Source: Ochromonas danica (taxonomy: Eukaryota > Sar > Chrysophyceae > Chromulinales > Chromulinaceae). From it: DNA of 64,000 nucleotides. A program made the translations under genes and the position numbers. Below, piece by piece: positions 33,293-43,326 of this stretch. The notes beneath the pieces are model-generated. The model was not told the origin of the DNA. It did no database searches and was given only the letters and a program-made list of their open reading frames with translations. Each line of letters begins with the position of its first letter. Position 1 is the first letter of the stretch. The DNA is taken from positions 1 through 64,000 of the forward strand of contig VKHL01000039.1 in the NCBI GenBank assembly GCA_015146655.1, written 5' to 3'.

Positions 33293-35981
33293 ATGCCACA
33301 CTTACAAATTCGTAATAGATATTGGCTAATTGGTGGTGATGAGCTTTTCTTCCCTACTATAATAGCTATCATGGGTCGATTACTGTGGACAATTATGGTC
33401 ATCGGAATTCTGTTTTTGGACTTTGATGGACTCCTAGGATGTAGAGATAGCTTTATCTTATTATTGTATCTGTTCTTTACTGCAGGATTATTTTTCTTAG
33501 CTATTGTTTGTGATATTCTCATAATGATTGCTTCTCTTCAAGGGACTATGGTGGAAACACATAAAAGGATGGCTATTCAGTATCTGATTGCTTTTCGATC
33601 CATAATAGCTTTGTTGCAATTACTCAGTGCACTTACAGGTGCAATTGGATTAGGGTTGAGTGGTCGGATACCATGCAATGCTGCTGCTGAACGAACTGAT
33701 GCCAATAAAGCTATTCTATCAATCTTGATTATTTCGCAGTTTGTGGATGTCGCGATTCAAACTTGCTGTTGCTATTTAATCTCTACTGGTGAAGTTATTC
33801 CTTTTGGAGAGAATAGATTCGATGAAGAATCTCAGCTAAGCAAGTGGGAAGAGAGAGCTCGAAGGCTTTTGCAAAGGTTTAGTCTTAATCCAGAAGGAAA
33901 TAATCCCATTCATCCTGACAATAGAATTGAAGATATCGCGAGGATAATGACTAGGTTATTCCATCATGACGGGTTTTTGGATGTTGTTCCATCTGATGTT
34001 GCTGCTGGCTTGATCCTTGTCCGTATTATACAACGCTCAAAAAGGCAGAATGCCACCGAAAGAGCTAAACGCCGCAGTACTCGAACCAGGCAGACGACGA
34101 TGAATACTCTTTTCCTATCTTCTGATGATCCACGCAATCCTCAAGTTATCTATGAAGAGCCATTAGCTGATCCCATTGCCGATGTGCATTATACTCGTCA
34201 TATCGCGTTGTTACCCAATGGACAACTCCGTCCTCTCCGAAATCATCAAGCACCCACTTTCGAATTAGGTTTTCTCCGCGTATCAAGTACTTTTGAATAT
34301 GCAAAAGATATTGATCTATTAACGGTGTTAGTTCATTACATAAAGTATGCTGCTCTCATATATTCAACTATCGTACCATTAAGGAGAGAGCTCTCAATTT
34401 GGACTTGCCTAGCATGTCATCGTTGTGCTGGCTTACCTGTGACGCATCATGGCCTGCAACTTTGTTGTGATTGCTGGCTTGGATCAACTGGAGTGACCGC
34501 TGGCCATCCGGAGCGGAGTATGGGGGCTGCGTTTGTGGAGTTATCCAATAGATATGAAAGAAGAGGTTCGCCTCATCTTGAAGCTTATTATTGTGCTTGG
34601 AACCGTTCTGGCATCAACAAGCATGGGACCGCATTGAAACACACCGAGTTGATACAATACTCTCAAAGGAATGATATGACCCATAAACCATACGCAATTT
34701 TTGTGGATCATGCAATGCAAACAGTGGTGCTCACTATTCGAGGCACTGTGTCTATCGAGGATTGTATCACAGATATTTTATGCGACCCTGTAGAGCTTGA
34801 AGCAGCAGGGAGAATGTGGGGTTTTGATGGCAGAGGAAAGTATGCCCATGGTGGTATGCTTCGCGCGGCCTTAGCCATACGGCAAGAAATTCAAGATACG
34901 CAGATTCTTGACCAACTGTTAGGTCGACAGTCAGAGTCAGGCAAAGAAGTCGATCATCCGGAAAGTGTATTGCAAACTCCACTGGTCAGTCAGCATGTAC
35001 GCGTTTTCACCTTCTTTTTTCGCTCAATTTTCACGTTGATGCTCTTAACTTGGTGTAGTTTGAACGATTCAGCCATTATTGCGTGGTGATCACAGGGCAT
35101 TCTCTTGGTGCGGGAACAGCGGTACTGCTCGCCATGCTGCTGCGATCTCGTTATCCTTCAGTGCAATGCTATGCTTACGGTACACCAGGTGCTGTCTTGG
35201 ACCGCTCTACTAGCGTAGGTAAGAGGTTTTCTTCAATCGTATGGAAACCAGTTGACAAGATGTTTGCTGTAACTTCAGAAGTTCGTTCTTTCGTTACTTC
35301 CGTCGTACTGGGCAATGATTTGGTTTGTCGGCTGAATTTTGTTTCTATATCAGCTTTGAGGAATGATGTTTTGGATGCTATCTGCCGAGCGAAAGCTAAT
35401 AAGATGGTTATTCTTTCTGCAATATGTCGCGATCTCAAGGAGGAAGATGTACTCTACCCTGAGAGTCAAATCCCGCAGTCACATTTTCGAGACAAAGTTA
35501 CTGCATTTAAGGTTTCAACCCCCTCCCCAAGAAATACTGAATGACAGCTAATTCGAATTCAAATTTTAGCGTGCTTGCGAAGAGAAGGCAAGAACGAGCC
35601 CACAAGTTCCTCTCTATCATCCTGGTCAAATTCTGCACATGGTTCGAACACAAACAAGTGAGTCGTCTCCGCTGTATGAGTATGCTTACATTGATTGTCT
35701 GTTGTTCTATGCATTACTGGTTAGGGAAAAGGGGATTCTGCGGCACTGCGCATAATTATGAGTTGCTGGCGACTCGTCCCCTCTTCTCTCTGGAGGAAGA
35801 TGAGAAGAAGGAGGCTGTTGATATGGCTGGTGCCAACAACATTCCAGGGGTAGAGGTGCTCCATGAAGATTTAGATGACTATAAAGATATATGTGTTAGT
35901 CGGACCATGGTTAACGATCACTTACCTGATCGTTACTATGCAACATTGCAGCAAGTTCTGTTTAGCTACTACAGAGAGTGA
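33293..35981 (+). CDS. sn-1-specific diacylglycerol lipase (DAGL-alpha/beta type)
   Basis: Four exons: 33293-34984, 35059-35511, 35570-35657 and 35725-35981; introns of 74, 58 and 67 bp; 829 residues, frame kept at each join. The N-terminus (PHLQIRNRYWLIGGDELFFP, about 5-170) has the four membrane spans of animal DAGL. The lipase_3 domain follows: HKPYAIFVDHAMQTVVLTIR with GTVSIEDCITDILCD, the nucleophile in ITGHSLGAG (Ser near 579), the Asp block LGNDLVCRLNF, and the His block VPLYHPGQILHM. A DICVSRTMVNDHLPDRYY ending matches the DAGL C-terminal helix. The enzyme cleaves diacylglycerol to 2-monoacylglycerol, a signalling lipid in animals. The role here is unknown; the catalytic triad looks complete. 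Confidence 0.9.
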
Positions 35982-36115
35982 AAATTCTAAATTCTCAGAT
36001 CTGGTCTTTGTGGGGAAGTTAAAGTGCTGGCCAGGCAAAGAAAGACAAGAAAGATCGATTGGTCATTTTTCTCTGTTTTACTCTTATTTTTACGTTATCA
36101 TATGCGAAGTGGTGA

Positions 36116-36493
36116 ATGGGTGCTGCAGTAGCTGTGGAGATCAAGAAGCCGCCAGATGCCAGCGATATTCTTGAGACACACAATCTTGCCTTTGCCCGTT
36201 CTGAGATTGTGCGTTTGAGAAGAGAATTAGGTCATCTAGCAGCTTCCTATGGCATGGAAGTAGTATCTTTGGATGCATCTGATTTAGTTCTTGGAGAGAA
36301 TGAAGAAGAAGATTTCATGCGATGTGTTAACGAAATCTCTCATATACGACGATGTCTACAACTACACACACAAACTCATATTCGACAAGGTAGACGAGGT
36401 TATAATAAGCCAGTGATCACAGAATCGGACGGTGTGACTAATGGTGATGACGCAGTAGACGATAACGGAGACAGCAGCGAGTCTGATGACTAG
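36116..36493 (+). CDS. Small acidic protein of unknown function
   Basis: 125 residues, starting MGAAVAVEIKKPPDASDILE, 134 bp after the DAG lipase stop on the same strand. A helical Arg/Leu-rich part (FARSEIVRLRRELGHLAASY, about 28-47) is followed by a second helix (EDFMRCVNEISHIRRCLQLH) and an acidic Asp/Ser tail. I do not recognise it. Coding is supported by amphipathic helices and a clean stop; the short upstream gap leaves room for only a small promoter. It could also be a 3' part of a longer transcript. Confidence 0.55.
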   Translation: MGAAVAVEIKKPPDASDILETHNLAFARSEIVRLRRELGHLAASYGMEVVSLDASDLVLGENEEEDFMRCVNEISHIRRCLQLHTQTHIRQGRRGYNKPVITESDGVTNGDDAVDDNGDSSESDD

Positions 36494-36954
36494 TCTTGGC
36501 CTCAGTGGCAATACTCTCCAGACTTCCACTTCCACCATGTGTGGTGTGGCAATGTGATGCTGCTCTTACTACTCCATGAGAGACCCTTAGATATTTCACC
36601 ATGTCGAGAAATCAATTTGGTTTGTGTGTGCTGGAAACAGAAAGAATGTAAATTAATTTAATTGTCCATTTGTTCTTGTGCTGTGCATTGTTTAGTGCTA
36701 TTCTAATTAAAAGAGTTTTTACAAATCATAGTGCTGTGCTTCTTATCCCAGTAATTGAGATAATGTATTTACTTGTCCTTGTCAATGTTGAGTACTTGAA
36801 CAAGAAGATTAGTGCCATGGAGAGAGAAAGGGGGTGAAGAGCAAGGGTCTAGACTGGACCAACAGTGTGGATGACCAGTGCAGAAAGATGACTGTTAATT
36901 AATATGCAATAACCTAGACAGCACACAGTAGACAGCATAACTAAATTACAGTAT
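36494..36954. other. Convergent intergenic region, no gene seen
   Basis: 461 bp between the small acidic gene and LSM7, both ending here. Contains AATTAAAAG and AT-rich sequence. Only 3' UTRs expected. Confidence 0.6.
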
Positions 36955-37150
36955 TCAAGTGCTACTACTACTCCCCGCGACAACTATTTCCTCTTCTTCT
37001 TCATCAAGGAAAGGATTAGCAATCTCTTCCATCTCATCACAAGGACAGATCAAACAGATCTGAGTACCTCTACAGACAACTAATCCTAACCTCCTTGTCT
37101 TCTCTGTCACTTGAGAAAGATCATTTGGGTCTGACTCCACCAACACAGCA

Positions 37151-37186
<36 letters not shown>

Positions 37187-37440
37187 AATAACAACAAAAC
37201 ACACACAAAAATCAAAATAGTTAGTCTACTTAGGAAAAACAACAATCTCTACAATAAGAAAGTGATTGTTTACTGACCTCGTAAATATTCAATAGTGTCA
37301 TCCAAAACCAGGTTATCCAGTTTATCAAAACCTTTTAATACACCTTCCACTTCTCTTCCACCTTGAAACTTTACTCTAACTCGTTGATCAGCATATTTAG
37401 CAAAATCAACTACTGCTTCACGTTCCCCTTTTGTACTCAT
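36955..37440 (-). CDS. LSM7: LSM7, U6 snRNA-associated Sm-like protein
   Basis: Two exons, 37440-37278 and 37130-36955, intron 147 bp; 112 residues. The acceptor at 37132-37131 keeps frame and gives EYLR-DPNDLSQVTEKTRRLG, as in human LSM7 (EYMRDPDD...). Sm1 motif: DQRVRVKFQGGREVEGVLKG, then FDKLDNLVLDDTIEY. Sm2: RRLGLVVCRGTQICLICPCD. It forms the LSm2-8 ring on U6 snRNA and LSm1-7 in mRNA decay. The upstream region is shared with dapF (201 bp between ATGs). The C-terminal acidic tail is longer than usual. Confidence 0.93.
37153..37186 (-). repeat. (TTG)n microsatellite in LSM7 intron
   Basis: About 11 TTG units on the coding strand (CAA on +), in the middle of the intron; the same unit and the same sense as in the kinesin-like gene intron. 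Confidence 0.85.
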
Positions 37441-37641
37441 CTTTCTTTCTCTCTTTATATTAATGCTTTGTATGAGTAGCAGTAACTTTCCATCACCAAG
37501 CAAGACGAGGGAGATATTATTGTTATCTCACGCACATAATAAATCAGTTAATTTGGAAAAAACAGGTTTTGTCTTGACTGCATTTTCATTTCCTCTTGTC
37601 CATTCGCATTCCTTTTTGGTTGTGAAAGATCCGATCCATTA

Positions 37642-38661
37642 ATGAAGAGTTTTCAGTTTCCTATGCGAAGGCAAGGTAGCCTTATGATGCTTCTCATGGC
37701 TTCTTTCTTTCTCTATGGTAGAGCTTTCCTCTCGATGACTAACAAACGTTATGCTTCCACCTCTCTTCTGATGACCACATCCTCCTCTACCACTATTAAA
37801 AGAAACTTTGTCAAGTATCAAGGACTTGGTAATGACTTTATCTTAATTGATAATCGTCATAGTCAAGAACCATCTTATAGTCCTGAACAAGCTGAAAAAC
37901 TATGTAATCGTTATTTTGGGATTGGTGCTGATGGTGTAATTTTTGCTTTACCAGGTGGAAATGGATGTGACTATACCATGAGAATCTATAATTCAGATGG
38001 TTCTGAACCTCAAATGTGTGGTAATGGTATTCGTTGTATGGCTAAGTTTTTGTTGGAATTGGAAAATAAGCAGCAACATAATACAGAAACTACTTATAAG
38101 ATTTGGACAAAAGCTGGTATCATTGTACCCAAGATAGCTAAAGATGGTTCTATTACTGTTGATATGGGTCAACCTGTACTCAATCCTCCTAATATCCCCA
38201 CCACCTTGGCTGCTACTAAAGACAATCGAGTTGTGGAAGCCCCCATCGAAGCCCTTGGCAAGACTTTCCATACAACTGCTGTGAGTATGGGAAATCCTCA
38301 TTCAGTTATTTTCGTGGAATCCATTGATCAAATGGAACCTCCTTTTGCTGCCGTTGGTCCAGTTCTTGAGAAACATCCCGTCTTCCCTCAAAGAGTTAAC
38401 ACTGAGTTCGTTCAAGTCATCAACAAAGATCATGTACTCATGAAGGTTTGGGAACGTGGTGCAGGTCCAACTCTGGCTTGTGGTACTGGAGCATGTGCTA
38501 CCGTTGTCGCTGGAGTATTGACAGGTCGAACTAATCGTCGTTGCAAAGTGACACTTCCAGGTGGAGATCTGAATATCTTCTGGAATGAGAGTGACAATCA
38601 TATCTACATGACTGGTCCTGCAGAGCCTGTCTTCCGTGGCACCATTGATATCCCTCTTTAG
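37642..38661 (+). CDS. dapF: Diaminopimelate epimerase, plastid-targeted
   Basis: Intronless, 339 residues. It converts LL- to meso-diaminopimelate, the next-to-last step of lysine synthesis. Both catalytic cysteines are present: [20 protein letters not shown] (Cys126) and [14 protein letters not shown] (Cys280). The domain begins [14 protein letters not shown] at about residue 55. The first 50 residues hold a hydrophobic stretch ([15 protein letters not shown]), a Phe directly after the expected cut ([13 protein letters not shown]), then Ser/Thr-rich basic sequence. This is the ASAFAP-like design of heterokont plastid preproteins. It ends 26 bp from the convergent RING gene. Confidence 0.93.
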   Translation: MKSFQFPMRRQGSLMMLLMASFFLYGRAFLSMTNKRYASTSLLMTTSSSTTIKRNFVKYQGLGNDFILIDNRHSQEPSYSPEQAEKLCNRYFGIGADGVIFALPGGNGCDYTMRIYNSDGSEPQMCGNGIRCMAKFLLELENKQQHNTETTYKIWTKAGIIVPKIAKDGSITVDMGQPVLNPPNIPTTLAATKDNRVVEAPIEALGKTFHTTAVSMGNPHSVIFVESIDQMEPPFAAVGPVLEKHPVFPQRVNTEFVQVINKDHVLMKVWERGAGPTLACGTGACATVVAGVLTGRTNRRCKVTLPGGDLNIFWNESDNHIYMTGPAEPVFRGTIDIPL

Positions 38662-38687
38662 TTAATCTTCCATTTTGAGAGATTAAG

Positions 38688-39773
38688 CTAAATATAGACT
38701 TGCATGCGCGATTTAATTCGCTGCCTGCACATAGGACAATGAACCAATTGATTTGCCATTCCACAAGTCTCGCATGTGCATAAGTGTTTGCAAGGCATGA
38801 AGACGACTCGTCTAGGAAGGGAGAGACACACACAACACTCGGTCATCCCACTTGGTTTCACTTCAGAATTAGGATCCTGCGAGCTTGAATGCGAGCTAGC
38901 TCTAGTAGATGACTCTAACAGAGGTCGCTGGGGAAAGAAAGAAGGCACCGGAAGAGGAGCATTGCGTGTGATGGACACTTCCTCCGATGTGCTAACTTCT
39001 GTCACACCCGCATCAGCATGATTCACATTGAATGAATTGATAGGCGATGGGGAAGGAGCTTGATCAGCGGAAAATCGGAAAGATGATTCAATCACTCTAA
39101 CTGACCCAGACAAAGCGCGTGGTGAAGAAGGAAGAGGGACATCCTCATTATCATTATCATCCTCATCATCATTCGGCTGCTCTGATTCCAAAGATCCCAA
39201 TAATGGAGAAGATCTCAACATAATATCTCTGTATTTATTGTCTAAAAGAATAGATACAGTAGATGAAGGAGACATAGTACATGCCATGACAAATTGAACA
39301 TCACAAAGAAGTCCATCAATTCTATGAACAGGTTGTTCATTATGATAGAAAACTAAGTAACCTCCATCATCACCTTCATTAAGGTCAAGATAGATGGATA
39401 TTCGGTCATTTGATTTGATCCTTTGGCGAGATTGGAATACACACTTGCCTTGACTCCATATGGCAGAGGTCTGACCTGCTCCTTGTGACCATCCCCAGCT
39501 ATTAGACATTTGACCAATACAATCCATTAGATTCTGATCGCATGCATATTCTTGATTGACCAACACACCAATAGAGAAGTCATGCATCTCTCCTTCATAT
39601 TGAATATGAAATGTTCCTAGACAAGTCCAACTTGCACAAGGTAATGTGAAAGCTACGGGGAAGAACTCAAAATGATCAGATCGACTGACTTCTTTGAGAT
39701 CACTAGAGAACTTCAGCTTAGGATTGGAAAAAGGCACATTCCAAGCTGCCATTTCTTGTAAAGATTGTTTCAT
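38688..39773 (-). CDS. SPRY-like plus C-terminal RING protein
   Basis: Intronless, 361 residues. Residues about 30-170 look like a SPRY/B30.2-type beta sandwich (FSIGVLVNQEYACDQ, SIYLDLNEGDDGGYLVFYHN, VQFVMACTMSPSSTVSIL). Acidic and Ser-rich linkers follow (about 185-310). The last 50 residues are a C3HC4 RING: CCVCLSLPRRVVFMPCKHLC, CETCG and CPMCRQRI, close to the RINGs of neuralized/MUL1-type ligases. It is probably an E3 ubiquitin ligase with a substrate-binding SPRY domain. Substrate unknown. An internal ATG (MAAWNVP, seven codons later) could also start it. Confidence 0.82.
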   Translation of the reverse strand: MKQSLQEMAAWNVPFSNPKLKFSSDLKEVSRSDHFEFFPVAFTLPCASWTCLGTFHIQYEGEMHDFSIGVLVNQEYACDQNLMDCIGQMSNSWGWSQGAGQTSAIWSQGKCVFQSRQRIKSNDRISIYLDLNEGDDGGYLVFYHNEQPVHRIDGLLCDVQFVMACTMSPSSTVSILLDNKYRDIMLRSSPLLGSLESEQPNDDEDDNDNEDVPLPSSPRALSGSVRVIESSFRFSADQAPSPSPINSFNVNHADAGVTEVSTSEEVSITRNAPLPVPSFFPQRPLLESSTRASSHSSSQDPNSEVKPSGMTECCVCLSLPRRVVFMPCKHLCTCETCGMANQLVHCPMCRQRIKSRMQVYI

Positions 39774-39855
39774 TGCAAAAACTTCACAGGTTATTGATCA
39801 CAATGTGATATTGATGATAAAACGGTTAGATTGTAATTGGTGGAAGAAAAGAGCA

Positions 39856-39860
39856 AAAAG
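39856..39860 (-). terminator. Pol III terminator of tRNA-Ala
   Basis: TTTTT on the minus strand two bases after the tRNA 3' end. Confidence 0.7.
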
Positions 39861-39862
39861 GT

Positions 39863-39935
39863 TGGACAACTGGGGCTTCGATCCCCATACCTCACGCATG
39901 CTAAGCGTACGCTCTACCAATTGAGCTAGTCGCCC
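39863..39935 (-). tRNA. tRNA-Ala(AGC)
   Basis: 73 nt, no intron. The acceptor GGGCGAC pairs with GTTGTCC, including the G3:U70 pair that marks alanine tRNAs. D arm TAGCTCAATTGGTAGAGC (A box). Anticodon stem TACGC/GCGTG around loop TTAGCAT, anticodon AGC. T arm TGGGG-ATCGAAG-CCCCA; the ATCGAxG loop (B box) is usual for eukaryotic tRNA-Ala. It lies in the 279-bp gap between two divergent protein genes. Confidence 0.95.
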
Positions 39936-40052
39936 AGATTGCTACACTGAAGTAGCTAAGTTGGTGATAGGTCTTGCCGGTTAGCGTTATATAAACTAAA
40001 GCGTACTTAATAAGTGTGCTTTCCTTGTTTCCATCATTTGTTTCTCGAGGGA

Positions 40053-40889
40053 ATGCTTGGTAATAAAGGAAGTCGTAAGCATTATCGTGTTGGTGGAACA
40101 CGTGGTGGACAGGATCAATTCAAGTGGGATGATGTGAAAACTGACAAGTATCGTGAGAATTATTTGGGTAACTCGCTTCAAGCTCCTGTGGGACGTTGGC
40201 AGAAAGGGAAAGACCTGACATGGTATGCAAAATCCAAAGAACAACAAAATCTAGCATTGGAAGAAGAAAGAAGAAAGTTGAGAGATCTTGATAATGATCT
40301 TCTCAATGCTTCTTTGGGAATTAAAGCAGAAAAGAAATGGACAGCATCTTCTAACCTAGAAAGTGAAGATTTAAAACAGTTACTAGCACGAGGTAATCTT
40401 GAACGATCAGAAGTCTCTGCTGAACGTATTCAAGGTCTTGGTGCTGCTCCAATGAAGTTTCATGATCATATTGAACGTAGAAGCTATCTTGAACGAGAAA
40501 TTGAAAAACTGAAAAGTCAGGGTCAGGATACGACGACCACACAGTCATCTTCTGCTCAAGGCCAATTCACTGACGCTCTCTCTCCTCTTGCTGCAGCTAG
40601 TCATAACAAGAAGGTCATCATACCCAAGAGAAATGAAGAGATGAGAGATGATGCTGCTGCTGCTGCTGCTGCTGCTGCTTCCTTGAGTGGTGGTGACTCG
40701 GAGAGTGATGAAGAAGGATCCAATAGACGAAAGCGTCATCGTAAGGACAATGATCACCATCACCATCACCATCGTCATGAGGATGGAGAAGAAGAAGAGG
40801 AAAAGAAAAGAAAAACAAAGAAGGAGAAAAAGGAAAAGAAAGAGAAGCATAAGCACAAGCACAAACATAAGACTCATCATCATAATTAG
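40053..40889 (+). CDS. MMTAG2-like nuclear phosphoprotein
   Basis: Intronless, 278 residues. The start MLGNKGSRKHYRVGGTRGGQ, then DQFKWDDVKTDKYRENYLGN and APVGRWQKGKDLTWYAK match the N-terminal domain of MMTAG2/C1orf35 (Pfam MMtag), as does the following helix with LDNDLLNASLG. ATG 40053 is the first in frame. The second half has an Ala run (about 205-215), acidic Ser, His-rich and Lys/Glu-rich tails (KKEKKEKKEKHKHKHKHK), giving a nuclear-localisation-like end. The function of the family is unclear. A run of GCT codons (40652-40678) and a His run are simple repeats. Confidence 0.87.
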   Translation: MLGNKGSRKHYRVGGTRGGQDQFKWDDVKTDKYRENYLGNSLQAPVGRWQKGKDLTWYAKSKEQQNLALEEERRKLRDLDNDLLNASLGIKAEKKWTASSNLESEDLKQLLARGNLERSEVSAERIQGLGAAPMKFHDHIERRSYLEREIEKLKSQGQDTTTTQSSSAQGQFTDALSPLAAASHNKKVIIPKRNEEMRDDAAAAAAAAASLSGGDSESDEEGSNRRKRHRKDNDHHHHHHRHEDGEEEEEKKRKTKKEKKEKKEKHKHKHKHKTHHHN

Positions 40890-41119
40890 ACTTGTAAAAG
40901 TGCTGTAAATAACGTAGCAATCAAGGATAATGCCAATGAGTTATGGACTTACAGAACAACCCCTCTGATCAAACAAATGATTGGAAGCCAAGACAACAAA
41001 GACAGAGAAGAAGTCGAAGTCCAAACCAGAGAAAAGAGCAAACGGAAGAGAAGAACCTTATACACATAATATAACGAACAAAACACACATGGTCTCCTCG
41101 AAAGCTCACCAGCTCTGAT

Positions 41120-42822
41120 CTAGGACATACTCGGAGTAGCTTGTTGAGCCTCTTTACGAATCTTCTTCGTTGCAAGTCGAGGATGCCAATGACCTTCCAA
41201 GCGACTATTTAATCCTGGAGTAGAGTTCACTGAGTATGGGCTCTCACGCTCTTCGTCAGTCTCTCCAGCAATGATTTGAGGAGATACTTTCTTGCACCCA
41301 TGGACGGTTGGGACGGGGAAGAGTACATCACCCGATCGATCAAACGTACTCAGCAATTGCCCTCGACTAGGAGGATGGGACAAGAAGGACGGAGTAGGCA
41401 TCAGGAAGGACACTGGTGACAGCTCCTCCGCTTCATGATTTTCCTTATTCAGCTCGGTCAACTCTGCACTGACTGTATCCAATGCAGTCAGAAGAGTTAC
41501 TGGAGTAATGCAGGAGCCCCTTGTTCCCGTCGATAGAGGAGCAGCAGTAACCGGAAGAAGAACTGGGGTTGGAATAACACGATCGGCAGATCTTTGGCTG
41601 TTATCAGAGCCCTTATTGACAGCGAAAGCAGCGGCCGCAGCTGCAGTGGCGAGAGCCATCTTTCGTCGCTTGCCTAAAACTGAAGGGGGAGGGTTGAGCG
41701 CATCCGTTTCCTCAACAATGGCTGATGCGGACAACACTGGTAGAGAAGTGCACGTAGCAGGTGACGTCAACGCCATCAATGCATTGGCTGCTTCGCAATC
41801 TTCGCGAGGAGTGGCTGATTTGCGTAGCAGCTCGTTCGCTCGGGAAACATATTCCTCAGGATTGCGACGTTTGGTTTGCTCACCGCGTGGATGGGGCGAG
41901 GACAAATTAAGCACACTTAAGTTCTTTTCAGTGGCGGTATCAGGGAAGAAATTCTTGTTCTTGCTGCTCTGCGATCGACGAGGTTTGGCTGTCTTCTTGA
42001 CAGTGATAGAAGTAGACTCCATCGGAGAGACTTCATTTTTGACCACAATCGCCGAATCAGGTGCAATAGAGGAGACAGAAAGAGAAGACGGAGGACTTGT
42101 GGTTGTGTCGGTTGCAGCAGAATCAAGAGAAGGAGTTTTATCCACGCCAATGGTCAAAGTGCATACTTTACCGGAGTAAAGATTGTCAAATCCTTCTTTC
42201 GCCGCGACACATTCAAGAAACTGCTGTTTAACTTTGCGGCTATTCGGATCATCAGGCTTCAAGACCTTGACTTCTTTGGGTTTACTCAAAGTCATAGCTT
42301 GCGCCTGCCTGGAAAGACGGCGTTTTGCACTGTTCCAATGATTCTTGATAGCGTTATCTGTTCTTCCTGGAATGAGCTTTGCAATTTCAGCCCATCGATT
42401 TCCGAGTTGAGCATGTGCTTCAAGCAGATGCTGCTCTTCTTCTTCGGTCCAGGGTTTCTTGTTAATATTGGGGTCGAGTTGATTGTGCCAGCGTTCACGA
42501 CACTGTTCAACGACATTAAAACCCAAAAATATATAAGAAAAGATAAAATATACAATAATTTAAAGACAAGCGGATCAATACCTGCTTGCCAGTTCGACCG
42601 GGTAATTTGGATGCGATCAGAGTCCAGTACCTCGTGCCGTTCTCCGTCACGAGTTTGATCATCAACGCATCCTATTGATTCATTTTAAAAGATTAGTGGC
42701 TGACATTCAAACTTGATCAAACAAGCTTTTCTTGTTACCTCTTCAGGCGTCCATTTCTTAACCGCTTTGCGATCCAATTCTTCTTTTGGGTCGATTTCTT
42801 CCATAATTTCCTCACTAATCAT
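41120..42822 (-). CDS. R2R3-MYB transcription factor
   Basis: Three exons: 42822-42739, 42671-42582 and 42502-41120, introns of 67 and 79 bp, all phase 0; 518 residues. R2: [20 protein letters not shown] with [21 protein letters not shown]3: [40 protein letters not shown]. Each repeat has the spaced Trp. The N-terminus is only about 20 residues, so there is no R1. The remaining 400 residues are Ser/Pro/Thr/Ala-rich with basic patches and no known domain. Such factors bind (C/T)AACNG sites; an AACGG palindrome lies 267-284 bp upstream (see below), which allows self-regulation. The MYB call is firm; targets are unknown. Confidence 0.93.
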
Positions 42823-43326
42823 TTTTCTACTATATGATCTATCTAATCCAAAGAAAGATAGAAAAGAAGAAAAAAACCAAACCAAGGTAAGAAAGCTTTG
42901 AAAAGATGGAAATAGCAAAGCAAGATTGTCAAAGCAAGTTTGATTTCGAGGTGTGGGTGTTAGTCTCACTGCCTGATGGTGCAGGATGGACTGCTCTTGC
43001 TGTGAGTGTGCCGTGCCATAGAGGCAGACCTGCACAGAAAGGGGCGCGCACCGGGCAGACGACTGTTTCGTCCGGTGGTTTTGCGGGAAACGGATGGCCA
43101 TCCGTTACAGTAAAGTTGAAATGAAACGCCTTTATTCCCAGACAAAGCGTTAGACTATACTGTACAGTACAGGCTGTACTACGTCAACAACCACCGTTTA
43201 CAATGCAAAAACGAAACAGATTATGATCATTTCAACTCTTACAATTTCTTCTGGTTCATTCTTTACTAATTTATATTATTACTGCTAATAATCTTCGTAC
43301 AAAGTACTCCTTCCAAATGATTATCA
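42823..43326. promoter_or_regulatory. Upstream region of MYB gene
   Basis: 504 bp between the MYB start and the 3' end of the kinase gene, both on the minus strand. It contains a GC-rich segment (43040-43105) and an 18-bp palindrome AACGGATGGCCATCCGTT at 43089-43106, i.e. two convergent AACGG half-sites 8 bp apart, plus CAACCACCGTTT at 43189-43200. Confidence 0.55.
43089..43106. promoter_or_regulatory. Perfect 18-bp palindrome with two AACGG sites
   Basis: AACGGATGGCCATCCGTT equals its own reverse complement. AACGG is the core bound by c-Myb, MYB3R and related MYB proteins. The only gene it fits as a promoter element is the MYB gene itself (start 42822). Confidence 0.6.

Noticed and set aside
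42906-43124. 72-residue open frame upstream of the MYB gene
   Set aside because: No protein signature; spans the regulatory palindrome and GC-rich promoter sequence.
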